From Brevibacillus parabrevis (GTDB lineage Bacteria; Bacillota; Bacilli; Brevibacillales; Brevibacillaceae): a DNA stretch of 64,000 nt. Below the pieces are notes generated by a model. It did no database searches. It had not been told where the DNA came from and was given only the letters and a program-made list of their open reading frames with translations. Shown here one piece after another: positions 47,955-55,187 of this stretch. Position numbers and translations under genes: made by a program. Within the stretch, counting starts at the first letter, position 1, and each line of letters begins with the position of its first letter. Location: assembly GCF_003710905.1 (NCBI RefSeq), contig NZ_RHHV01000003.1, forward strand, positions 62,001 through 126,000, in the 5' to 3' direction.

Positions 47955-48851
47955 GTGGATCAGCAATTGCGTGTGTTTGTCACGGTGGCAGACAGGCAAA
48001 ACTTTTCGCGGGCCGCAGAGGAATTGCACATGACCCAGCCTGCGGTTAGCCAATACATTTTGTCGTTGGAGCGGACGATCGGAACCAAACTGTTGGAGCG
48101 CAGCAACAAATACGTCCGGTTGAACAAGGCGGGCGAAATTGTTTACCACCATGCCCGGGAAATATTGGGGCTGTATACGCGCATGCAAAGCCTCGTCGAT
48201 GACTTGATGAACACGCCGAGCGGGCATTTGACGATTGGCGCCAGCTATACGTATGGCGAGTACGTCCTGCCACATGTGATCGCCAAGCTGCGCAAGGACT
48301 ATCCGCTGATCACTCCGACGATCACGATTCACAATTCAACCGTGATTGTGGATCTGGTGGCAACCCGGCAGCTTGATGTAGGGATCGTCGAAGGGGAGTA
48401 CGTCAATGACAAAATGTGCATCGAGCCTTTTGCCGACGATCGCATGTACGTGATTATCTCTCCCGGTCATCGGCTGGCGAGCAAACAAGAAGTCAGCATC
48501 CATGATTTGATGGAGGAAACCTGGATCGTGCGGGAGGAAGGCTCAGGAACGAGGGAGGCGGCGGAAAAAATGTTTCGTCAGCTCCAGTTTCAGCCACAGA
48601 AGCGAATGGAGTTTGGCAGTACCCAAGTCATTAAGGAATCGGTCGAGGCTGGCTTGGGGATCAGTCTGCTCTCGTATTGGGCGATTCGCAAAGAACGTCA
48701 GCTCGGCACGCTCTGTACGCTGAAAATAGCGGGAACGCCCGTGACGCGGGACTTTTCGCTGGTGACGAAATCGAACGAATTTCAGACGCGGGCGCTGGAA
48801 ATTTTCATGGACCTCATTCGTTCCCATCTGCCAGAAGGATCGCACGTATAA
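47955..48851 (+). CDS. LysR-family transcriptional regulator
   Basis: A 298-residue regulator with an N-terminal winged HTH (FSRAAEELHMTQPAVSQYIL, ~17-36) and a LysR substrate-binding domain (~88-295; LTIGASYTYGEYVLP) of the type that binds small effectors. GTG 47955 follows GGAGGGAGG. The 130-base AT-rich gap to the divergent YeiH-like gene should hold its operator. Relatives near YeiH respond to sulfur or nitrogen metabolites; the effector here is unknown. Confidence 0.92.
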   Translation: MDQQLRVFVTVADRQNFSRAAEELHMTQPAVSQYILSLERTIGTKLLERSNKYVRLNKAGEIVYHHAREILGLYTRMQSLVDDLMNTPSGHLTIGASYTYGEYVLPHVIAKLRKDYPLITPTITIHNSTVIVDLVATRQLDVGIVEGEYVNDKMCIEPFADDRMYVIISPGHRLASKQEVSIHDLMEETWIVREEGSGTREAAEKMFRQLQFQPQKRMEFGSTQVIKESVEAGLGISLLSYWAIRKERQLGTLCTLKIAGTPVTRDFSLVTKSNEFQTRALEIFMDLIRSHLPEGSHV

Positions 48852-48905
48852 AAAGGGAAGCAGCACCGTCGATCAGACGCGCTGCTTCCTTTTTATACGT
48901 GCGAT
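48839..48905. terminator. Long inverted repeat / terminator after LysR gene
   Basis: A stem of ~25 bp with a one-base bulge: ATCGCACGTATAAAAAGG and GAAGCAGC on the left arm, the complementary GCTGCTTCC and TTTTTATACGTGCGAT on the right. The left arm includes the LysR stop codon and the right arm the stop codon of a small minus-strand remnant. Confidence 0.85.
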
Positions 48906-48964
48906 ATATGCGCGACTTTCAGCGGGCGGGGGAGCTTTTCGGAGAGCAGATTGCTTTCACTCAT
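48893..48964 (-). pseudogene. Truncated 23-codon start of a gene coupled to kinase remnant
   Basis: An ATG overlapping the stop of the kinase fragment (ATGA) opens a 23-residue reading frame (MSESNLLSEK...ISHV) that runs into the inverted repeat. The coupled arrangement suggests the beginning of a former second gene, now lost. Its family cannot be judged. Confidence 0.45.
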
Positions 48965-49051
48965 GAGTTTCCGCCAGAGGGCAGAGCGAGCGTCAGGCGG
49001 AAGGTGGTGCCAACCGAGCCGCTCTGTACCAGCGTCCCGGAATTGTTTTTT
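48961..49051 (-). pseudogene. Histidine kinase C-terminal remnant
   Basis: The minus strand encodes NSGTLVQSGSVGTTF and RLTLALPSGG before a stop, the typical end of a HATPase domain. Everything upstream is replaced by an unrelated AT-rich sequence, so a kinase gene was cut by a rearrangement near 49050. Confidence 0.6.
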
Positions 49052-49055
49052 GTAT

Positions 49056-49253
49056 TTACTCCCAAAAATGGTAGACTGTAAAAATTGTGCTAATGACAAA
49101 ACTTATGGCTACGTAAATGATAAAGTATCTTATGTTGAACAAAATCTTTAAATTATGTTGTTTCGTTAAGTATTCATAAAATGTAGTAACAAAGTGAACA
49201 AGCAAAGCGATTGACATAGCATAAAAAAATTTTTTCAAGAATACGCTTATCAT
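49056..49253 (-). CDS. Small membrane protein, unknown
   Basis: A 65-residue, very hydrophobic protein with two predicted membrane helices (~5-25 and ~42-60). AGAAAGGA precedes the ATG at a good distance. AT-rich composition differs from the chromosome around it. No family was recognised; it may be a small membrane component of a lost system or an accidental reading frame. Confidence 0.45.
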   Translation of the reverse strand: MISVFLKKFFYAMSIALLVHFVTTFYEYLTKQHNLKILFNIRYFIIYVAISFVISTIFTVYHFWE

Positions 49254-49285
49254 GCTGAATCCTTTCTTGTCCCAGAATATTTATC

Positions 49286-50095
49286 CTATGTTATCATTTT
49301 ATCCATTCTATCGGAAGAGCGGCGTGAGCTTTCAGTTTTCTCAGGTCTTTCTCTTTCTTTTTCCCTTCTTTCTTCTCTAAAAGATGTTTTATTATCGAGA
49401 GTTTCATTAGCATGAATTGGAGTAGTTATGATGGACTTATTGAGAAGCTCCAGTCCGACACCCTTTACGCCGTTTTGTTTGTAAGCATTCTCTAAATCTT
49501 TCACGAGAGGTTTTACAATGGTTTCTGCTCCTATGTAAACCCCTACTCCAACTAAGCCCCCTCTAATTCCTGATCCTACCGTATCAGGTTTTGGTACACG
49601 TGGACCAAGGTTCTGATTTATTTTAGATGCAGCCTGTGCAGTTTTTGACTTTTCATTATATATTTGCGTACTCTTGTAGATCTCTCTGCCAGCACCAACA
49701 GCAGCAGCTACACCAACCCCTTTATAATTCATGCCATAGGCTTCTTTATCTTTGTCGGCTTTAGAGTTTGACGAGGAGCTGTTTGTGTGTTGATTACCGC
49801 TTGGACTATATCCATGGGCTTCTTTATCGTTCGTAGGTTTTGACGAGCTACCACCGCCAGCAGATGTACTTTCAGCATTTACACGGGTTTGCACTGTAGG
49901 TTTTTCTAGTTCTTTCTTATAAGCTTGTTGAGCGGCTGGGCTAATTTGAACCGAGTCACTTTTCGGTTTTGCTGGCGTAGATGCTACATCATTTCGAGGT
50001 GGAGTACTAGTAGTAGGGCTAATAGCTTTAGAACTCTGAGGAGTACTATTCTTGCTTGGCGTTGGTGTGTAATCACGAATAGATATATTTTTCAT
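49286..50095 (-). CDS. Hypothetical Ser/Thr/Pro-rich protein
   Basis: A 269-residue protein without a signal peptide. Residues ~1-120 are low-complexity and rich in Ser, Thr, Pro and Asn, and contain SDSVQISPAAQQAYKKEL, a short motif resembling the N-terminal region of FlgM-like and other non-Sec substrates. The C-terminal half has Gly/Val-rich stretches (GVGVAAAVGAG; GGLVGVGVYIG) that could be membrane-interacting, then a charged tail. ATG 50095 is chosen; TTG 50137 is also possible. The function is unknown; a secreted or polymorphic-toxin-like protein is one option. Confidence 0.6.
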   Translation of the reverse strand: MKNISIRDYTPTPSKNSTPQSSKAISPTTSTPPRNDVASTPAKPKSDSVQISPAAQQAYKKELEKPTVQTRVNAESTSAGGGSSSKPTNDKEAHGYSPSGNQHTNSSSSNSKADKDKEAYGMNYKGVGVAAAVGAGREIYKSTQIYNEKSKTAQAASKINQNLGPRVPKPDTVGSGIRGGLVGVGVYIGAETIVKPLVKDLENAYKQNGVKGVGLELLNKSIITTPIHANETLDNKTSFREERREKERERPEKTESSRRSSDRMDKMIT

Positions 50096-50296
50096 GCGAA
50101 TATTCACTTCTGTAATATTCAATTTAGATGTACACAAGGATTTTCTTATGAAAACCCAAAAATGTAAATATTTAGTTATCTACTAAATTCGACATTTTGT
50201 CCTATTTCATAGAATTTAACTAGCTTCCAGTAAGGTAAAATAGTATTGGTTTTGTCGAAGCTTGTCTAAGTTTTTTTGGTTTTTACAGTACTCAAC

Positions 50297-50311
50297 TTTC
50301 GCAGTGCGAAA
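50297..50311. repeat. 15-bp inverted repeat
   Basis: TTTCGCAGTGCGAAA is a perfect inverted repeat around a single G, 80 bases before the IS66 remnant. It may be an element end or an operator; neither is proven. Confidence 0.4.
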
Positions 50312-50374
50312 ATCGGCTTAACTTTAGGTACAGCTTAGATTTAAGATCAATTGGATGTACTGCTTGAAAAATAG

Positions 50375-51202
50375 AAGGACACCGCTTCGTTTGGTAAAGT
50401 GATGCAGAAGTACGTGGACAGCCAACCGTTGTACAGACAGGAGCAGCAGTTTGTCCGCATGGGGCCGCCCATCTGCTCTACGATTACCGGACAACGCGCG
50501 GCGGTGAGCATCCCCGGAACTTTCTGGCGGGGTTTGGCGGCTATCTTCACGTGGACGGCTATGCCGGTTACCACAAGGTGAAGGATGTCACCCCTCGTTG
50601 GATGCTGGGCGCATGCGCGTCGCAAGTTTGACGAGGCGTTGAAGGCGCTGCCCGCCTCCCCAGACAAAGACGAAACAGCAGTTCAGCAAGGGCTTCAATT
50701 CTGCAACCAGCTCTTTGCCATTGAGCGGGAACTGAAGGACGTGACACCAGAGGAACGTTATACCGTCCGAATGGAGCGAAGCAAGCCCATTTTGGACGCT
50801 TATTTGGCATGGTTGCGTCAGTAACGCCCCCGAATGCTTCCCAAAAGTCTGCTGGGGCAGGCGATTGCCTACAGCCTGAATTAGTGGGACAAGCTGACGA
50901 CGTTTTTGCAGGATGGGCGGCTCGAGATTGACAACAACCGCAGCGAGCGGTCGATGAAGCCGTTTGTGATCGGACGAAAGAACTAGCTGTTCGCCAATAC
51001 GCCTCGCGGTGCAAAGGCGAGCGCAATCATCTACAGTGTCATCGAAACAGCCAAGGAGAATGGACTGAACCCGTTCAAGTACTTGACGTACCTATTCGAA
51101 CAACTCCCGCAGCTTCCCGTTCTGAAAAATCCAGAAACCCTGGATAGTTTGCTGCCTTGGTCGCCGTCGTTACCGCTAACTTGCCGCGTGTTCAACTCTT
51201 GA
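50375..51202 (+). pseudogene. IS66-family transposase remnant
   Basis: Pieces of the IS66 transposase appear in several frames: QKYVDSQPLYRQEQQFVRMG, YLHVDGYAGYHKVKDVTP, GCWAHARRKFDEALKALP, then GRLEIDNNRSERSMKPFVIG and LFANTPRGAKASAI with the C-terminal LTCRVFNS. Frame changes near 50460, 50580 and 50825 and in-frame TAG codons at about 50880 and 50983 inactivate it. The N-terminal third and element ends are missing. Confidence 0.88.
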
Positions 51203-51473
51203 CCCCAGCATAGACCAGCAACAAGGTGGGGGCTATTTGACGCTTACGGCTTTCTGTCATTTTCCTGGCTCATGCATTTTGGGCCTTTTTCTCTATGCCT
51301 AAACAGATCATCTTCGTTCTTTTTGAAATTACGATTTAGGTAAAATGGGGCATTTGCATAATTTACATAATATGGTAATATTAAGTGATAATTCAAATTG
51401 TATGTTCATTTTCCATAAAAGTATGCATTTCCTTTTTTGTTGAGGGGATGCACTTATAAAGGAGATGTCACCC

Positions 51474-51950
51474 TTGAAAAAATTTTATATCCTTATTTTA
51501 TCTCTCATCGGAATTATTGCACTCAGTAACCTCGTCTATTTTCCTGGATTGAAAGTCTGGGCATTTGATGAGCTAGCCTTATTTGATAAGCAAAAGATAA
51601 CCTCGCTTACTATTCATAACCATGAAGAAAATGAAAAAGTAGAAATTACTGACCCAAAAGAGATTCAAAAAGTACTCAATGATTTTTCCAAAATGGAACT
51701 TCGCAGAATTAAAAGCGAATCTGATGCAAATAACTCTGGTGCAAAAGAAGTAAAAGAAAATGTTCATACGTATACCATTGATGTTTATGCAAATAAACAG
51801 GATATCGGGACAATTTATCTCTCTGGTACTACATACATGATATTTTACGGAAAATCATCATCTGACGATATCCCTGTTTATAAAATTGAAAATAATCCTG
51901 ACTTAGAAATCCACGAAGTGTTCAATTCAGCAAAAAAAAAAATAATTTGA
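51474..51950 (+). CDS. Hypothetical exported/membrane-anchored protein
   Basis: A 158-residue AT-rich gene. The N-terminus has a lysine pair and one hydrophobic helix (~5-24), followed by a soluble domain with the segment TSLTIHNHEENEKVEITDPKEI cut here into known-looking pieces only: an early beta-rich part and a YTIDVYANKQDIGTIYLSG stretch, as in several small Bacillus surface proteins of unknown role. AAAGGAG supports TTG 51474; ATG 51465 would touch the ribosome site. It ends at a bidirectional terminator. No family assigned. Confidence 0.6.
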   Translation: MKKFYILILSLIGIIALSNLVYFPGLKVWAFDELALFDKQKITSLTIHNHEENEKVEITDPKEIQKVLNDFSKMELRRIKSESDANNSGAKEVKENVHTYTIDVYANKQDIGTIYLSGTTYMIFYGKSSSDDIPVYKIENNPDLEIHEVFNSAKKKII

Positions 51951-51985
51951 CACCATGCAACTTATTACTCCCTGTAATATTAAGA

Positions 51986-52027
51986 TCAAAAGGAGATATT
52001 CGGCTATTGAACCGAATATCTCCTTTT
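51986..52027. terminator. Bidirectional terminator
   Basis: A 16-bp perfect stem (AAAAGGAGATATTCGG with CCGAATATCTCCTTTT) separates convergent genes. Confidence 0.94.
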
Positions 52028-52034
52028 GTATTAA

Positions 52035-52472
52035 TTACGGTTGTTCCCAACGACCATTTTTATCCTGTAGTCGAAGAATATTTCCTTTACCTGTGATTAG
52101 TCGAATGTCTTCATAGTCCATAAATGGGAATTCCAACTTAGCCTTTCTGTATCCATTTCGTTTCATGAAACGACGAGTATCATGCATATCGTCGATCGCA
52201 ATCCGAATATTATCTTCTAATTGTTTCTTCAAATTCGGTGATAAGGATGCAACCAAACCAACAACACCTACCGCGATACTGAGAGGTCGGACAAGATTAA
52301 ATACGATCCCAATTACAGACGCCGTAAGTGAAGCCATATTCGCCAGTTTATTATCATCCATTTGGATTACACCGTATTTGAGAACGTCCGACATAGCTTC
52401 GGCAAGATCATCAAGGTCGTCTTGGTCAACAGTAATCGTATCAACGTATTGTTTCAATTTTGTACGTGCCAT
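52035..52472 (-). CDS. Hypothetical protein with central membrane segment, downstream of split sigma genes
   Basis: A 145-residue protein. Residues ~14-33 are acidic and helical, ~46-78 form one long or two short hydrophobic segments (ASLTASVIGIVFNLVRP and SIAVGVVGLVASLS), and ~80-145 are charged and end with KNGRWEQP. CGGAGGAAG precedes the ATG. It follows the two sigma-like genes on the same strand by 122 bases and is the best candidate for a gene controlled by them. No family was recognised. Confidence 0.6.
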   Translation of the reverse strand: MARTKLKQYVDTITVDQDDLDDLAEAMSDVLKYGVIQMDDNKLANMASLTASVIGIVFNLVRPLSIAVGVVGLVASLSPNLKKQLEDNIRIAIDDMHDTRRFMKRNGYRKAKLEFPFMDYEDIRLITGKGNILRLQDKNGRWEQP

Positions 52473-52594
52473 AATTTATCTTCCTCCGAAAATTTATTCC
52501 AAGCAATTTTCCGCGCGGTGATTAACTTGGTATTCATTAAAGTGAATCGAAGGTAAAAAATAACAACCCGATCTCAAAATTTTTTCTTTGCTTA

Positions 52595-52792
52595 TCATAA
52601 GCAATTTTTTGTGCTATAGGTTTTGACAGCTCTAATCATCCGAAAGACTATTTCTTGACGTATGTCCTCACGTACACCTATATCCGTGAATTTCAACGAC
52701 TTGCGAATCTTTGGCTCAAATCTTTCTATGATCTCTACCATTGCACTTTCATCATTATTTTGCGCTCGCTTTACCAGCGTTAACAGGCTCAT
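52595..52792 (-). CDS. RsoA-like sigma subunit (region 2-type helix protein)
   Basis: A 65-residue protein. LLTLVKRAQNNDESAMVEII followed by ERFEPKIRKSL and DIRQEIVFRMIRAVKTY matches the beginning of sigma-70 region 2 as found in small helix-turn-helix proteins such as RsoA (YvrHa) of B. subtilis, which supplies the -10-contacting part of the two-subunit sigma SigO-RsoA. Its ATG overlaps the end of the region-4 protein gene by four bases, which supports a 1:1 complex. RsoA itself is ~79 residues, so this one is slightly short. Confidence 0.65.
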   Translation of the reverse strand: MSLLTLVKRAQNNDESAMVEIIERFEPKIRKSLKFTDIGVREDIRQEIVFRMIRAVKTYSTKNCL

Positions 52793-53328
52793 GTATTTTC
52801 GCCTCCCAATAGCTGTTTTCTAAGCTTCAGTAACGCTCGTTTCTTTGTTTTAGAAACTGCTTGCTGGCTTGTGCCTAACAGGGTCGCAGCCTCCACCTCT
52901 TTGAGATTCCTCAAATATAGAAGTGCAAGTATCTCCCTTTCCTTTTCTGTGAGAGTTTGAACAGCATCCAAAACTCGTTTGTCAGCTATTACATCCTCCC
53001 ACTTAGCTTTGTTTTCCCACTCACTTTTGCCAGTGTCACTAACAAAGCTGTCTATCACCCTTTCAATTTCATCTGTAGGTTGGAATACCTTTCCTATCTT
53101 TTGAGTACGAACAGCTAACTCGATAGCTGTAAAACGGATGAGTGATGAAATATATTTGATTAGTTGAAGCTCAGCGTAAAACTCCTGAATCCTACTATTC
53201 AATTCATCATTTCTCTTCTGCGTATCGTCCGGTGAAGCAATCACTCTTTGGCATAGTTGCTGATTGTCTTCTTGAGCTAGAAATGCATCCAAAAACTTTT
53301 GATTTGATAAGTTAGTAGGCCTGAACAA
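52789..53328 (-). CDS. SigO-like sigma factor (region 4-bearing subunit)
   Basis: A 179-residue protein, close to the length of B. subtilis SigO (YvrI, ~176). The C-terminus is a sigma region 4 HTH: LTEKEREILALLYLRNLKEV then AATLLGTSQQAVSKTKKRAL. The N-terminus (FLFRPTNLSNQKFLDAFL and YAELQLIKYISSLIRF) lacks canonical region 2 and resembles the special N-terminal part of SigO. TTG 53328 follows GGGAGGG; the longer TTG form has no ribosome site. With the overlapping RsoA-like gene it should form a two-part sigma factor. A phage-type late regulator is the main alternative. Confidence 0.68.
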   Translation of the reverse strand: MFRPTNLSNQKFLDAFLAQEDNQQLCQRVIASPDDTQKRNDELNSRIQEFYAELQLIKYISSLIRFTAIELAVRTQKIGKVFQPTDEIERVIDSFVSDTGKSEWENKAKWEDVIADKRVLDAVQTLTEKEREILALLYLRNLKEVEAATLLGTSQQAVSKTKKRALLKLRKQLLGGENT

Positions 53329-53365
53329 AAAATCCCTCCCAAACAAGATCGTACGTTCTCTTTTT

Positions 53366-53401
53366 GAACAAAAAATAAAAGTGCCAGATTCTCACTGACA
53401 C
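53366..53401 (-). terminator. Hairpin plus T-tract in leader of SigO-like gene
   Basis: On the minus strand GTGTCAG pairs with CTGGCAC across a seven-base loop and runs into TTTTATTTTTTG, 38 bases before the start codon. It may be an attenuator or the end of an upstream transcript. Confidence 0.6.
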
Positions 53402-53499
53402 GTCCCGTTCTACAATATCCATTTTACTAAATAACTAAACCTTGCATTGGTTTATTCCTTAAATGTAAATTTTTGTAATTAAGTGTAAGCTTACGCACT

Positions 53500-53650
53500 C
53501 TCACCTTCCCCTTTACGCTGTAACAGATGATGAAAAGGTACGTTTCTTTGGTAATGGCAAACAAAATAAGTACATGAAGCGTAAGTTTCGTTCTGAACGC
53601 CAAGCATTAGGCAAAAAGAAAAAGGGAAATGCGATTCGTAGTTCAAGGTC
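53500..53650 (+). pseudogene. TnpB-like (IS200/IS605-type) fragment
   Basis: The frame encodes VTDDEKVRFFGNGKQNKYMK and RKFRSERQALGKKKKGNAIR, typical of the middle part of TnpB/IS1341-type proteins (GNGK...KYMKRKFRSERQALGKKKK). Sequence identity is lost after about 53650 and the RuvC and zinc-finger parts are missing. It is a decayed insertion. Confidence 0.7.
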
Positions 53651-53820
53651 ATTTTATCGCCTGTCTCAGTTCATAAAAAATTCCTCCTTGGGTTTCGGTT
53701 GTATCGTGCTCATTGCGCCGGCTTGCAGGCTTACCTGTCCCGGCTACACACCAAGAATAGTCAGGGCTTGTGTCCGCCAAATGACCGGAATATGGAAAAG
53801 TCGTGGAATACCGAAAACGC
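53651..53820. other. Stretch without recognised gene
   Basis: Between the TnpB fragment and the eut leader I see no convincing gene or conserved RNA. A reading frame continues from the fragment but loses family resemblance. Confidence 0.5.
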
Positions 53821-53849
53821 TTGCATTTTTTCCTGCCTTGTCATACATT
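53821..53849 (+). promoter_or_regulatory. Candidate promoter of eut operon
   Basis: TTGCAT and TACATT are 17 bases apart. Matches to consensus are weak (3/6 and 4/6), but the position, ~60 bases before the antitermination site, fits. Confidence 0.3.
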
Positions 53850-53908
53850 AGAAGCAGGAATAAGATCGCAGAATTGGCGTGATTCTTATCCAAACAAGTG
53901 AATAGACA

Positions 53909-53926
53909 AAAGGCAAAGGTGCCCTT
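53909..53926 (+). promoter_or_regulatory. EutV (ANTAR) target hairpin before eutL
   Basis: GGC and GCC enclose the hexaloop AAAGGT, with extra A-T pairs outside. Known ANTAR targets have six-base loops with A at position 1 and G at position 4, both present. Its 3' half is the 5' arm of the following terminator, so the two folds exclude each other. A shared AACAAGT...ATAG block lies just upstream, as before eutA. Confidence 0.75.
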
Positions 53927-53967
53927 GAACACGAGTCTTGTTCTTTCGTGTTTAGGCACCTTTTTTT
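53916..53967 (+). terminator. Regulated terminator before eutL
   Basis: AAGGTGCC (53916-53923) pairs with GGCACCTT (53955-53962), with an inner AACACGA/TCGTGTT stem, followed by seven T. Binding of phosphorylated EutV to the hairpin at 53909 should prevent its formation. Confidence 0.9.
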
Positions 53968-54009
53968 GCGTTTTGAAAAGGGAAGTTGTCTGAAAGGAGT
54001 GTGACACGC

Positions 54010-54660
54010 ATGGAAAAACCAATTCGAGCGACGCCGCTTGCGATCCGAATGATTCCCAACGTCGATCCACAATTTGCGGAGAAGCTGAACCTGCCTTCCC
54101 ATATTCGCAGTGTGGGGATGCTTACATCCACCATTGATGATGTGGGCTATACGGCCATTGATGAGGCGACGAAAAAGGCAGCTGTAGAAGTGATTTACGC
54201 CAAGTCGTTTTATGCAGGATCTGGAAATGCGTCTGGTCCGTTGTCCGGCGAGTTCATCGGGATGATCGGTGGAGCGACGCCATCGGAGGTAGAGAGCGGT
54301 ATCGATGCAGCCGTTGCATTCATGGAGAGTGGAGCTTGCTTTTACTCGTTAAATGAAGAGGGGACGCATGCGTATTACGCACATGTCGTGTCGCGGACGG
54401 GCAGCTACTTGTCTGGGCTCGCCGGAATCAGGGAAGGGGAGCCGCTCGCCTATCTGATCGCTCCGCCGCTTGAGGCCATGTACGGTATTGACGCCGCCCT
54501 CAAAGCAGCAGATGTGCAGATGGTGCAGTTTTTTGGCCCGCCCACGGAAACGAACTTTGGGGGAGCGTTGCTTACTGGAAGCCAATCGGCATGCACTGCC
54601 GCAGCAGATGCTTTTGCCGACGCTGTAAGAAGCGTTGCCCGACAGCCAGTCAAACGATAA
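54010..54660 (+). CDS. eutL: Ethanolamine microcompartment shell protein EutL
   Basis: A 216-residue trimer-forming shell protein with two fused BMC domains, about the length of Salmonella EutL. Family segments such as RMIPNVDP, SVGMLTSTIDDVGYTAIDEAT, EVIYAKSFYAGS and FFGPPTETNFGGALLTGSQSA (in parts) are clear. Trimers form a gated pore for larger molecules in the facet of the compartment. AAAGGAG supports ATG 54010. It opens the eut operon behind a EutV-controlled terminator. Confidence 0.95.
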   Translation: MEKPIRATPLAIRMIPNVDPQFAEKLNLPSHIRSVGMLTSTIDDVGYTAIDEATKKAAVEVIYAKSFYAGSGNASGPLSGEFIGMIGGATPSEVESGIDAAVAFMESGACFYSLNEEGTHAYYAHVVSRTGSYLSGLAGIREGEPLAYLIAPPLEAMYGIDAALKAADVQMVQFFGPPTETNFGGALLTGSQSACTAAADAFADAVRSVARQPVKR

Positions 54661-54695
54661 AAGGGATTTTCCCTCTTGAAGGGGAGGAAATGTAA

Positions 54696-55187
54696 ATGCG
54701 CGCTCATGCATACTCACTGGGCATGATTGAAACACTTGGCTTGCCCGCTCTTATTGCGGCCGCTGATGCTGCTGCCAAAGCGGCAGACGTCAAGGTCGCC
54801 ACATATGAAGGCGCGGACGGCGGGATCGTAACGGTCTACGTAATCGGAGATGTCTCTTCGGTTCAGGCGGCTGTTGACGCTGGCGCTGAGGCGGCAAAAC
54901 GCGTTGGACGCTTGCTGCACTCCCACGTCATACCGCGTCCTGATGAAAATGTTCCGAAAATGATTAAAAATCTGATGCGTTCGGAAGCGCAGGAAGAAGC
55001 GAAGCCGCAGCCTGCACAGGCAAAGGCAGAGCCGACGCTGGCAGAGCAATCGATCAACGATCTGCGCAAGCTGGCTCGCTCGTTTGCTGATTTCCCGCTC
55101 TCGACCAATGACATCAATACGGCGAAGAAAGAAGACCTCATTCGCCTGATTGAAGAAAAGCAACAAGGCGGAGGTGACAAAGCATAA
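54696..55187 (+). CDS. BMC shell protein with C-terminal extension (EutK-like)
   Basis: A 163-residue protein. Residues ~5-90 are a hexamer-type BMC domain (LGMIETLGLPALIAAADAA; VIGDVSSVQAAVDAGAEAA; SHVIPRPDENV). A Pro/Ala/Lys/Gln linker (~100-120) leads to a C-terminal helical module (LRKLARSFADFPLSTNDI, then AKKEDLIRLIEE), similar in layout to EutK, whose extra domain is thought to bind nucleic acid, or to a SAP/HeH-like fold. The stop overlaps the eutE start. The role of the extra module is unknown. Confidence 0.85.
   Translation: MRAHAYSLGMIETLGLPALIAAADAAAKAADVKVATYEGADGGIVTVYVIGDVSSVQAAVDAGAEAAKRVGRLLHSHVIPRPDENVPKMIKNLMRSEAQEEAKPQPAQAKAEPTLAEQSINDLRKLARSFADFPLSTNDINTAKKEDLIRLIEEKQQGGGDKA

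Noticed and set aside
50375-51202. Complete IS66 element
   Set aside because: The N-terminal third, the accessory genes and the terminal repeats are missing, and frame breaks and internal stops are present; it is only a remnant.
53485-53494. GTAAGCTTAC palindrome as an operator of the SigO-like genes
   Set aside because: A 10-bp palindrome in AT-rich DNA is weak evidence, and it lies beyond the leader hairpin, next to the decayed TnpB fragment.
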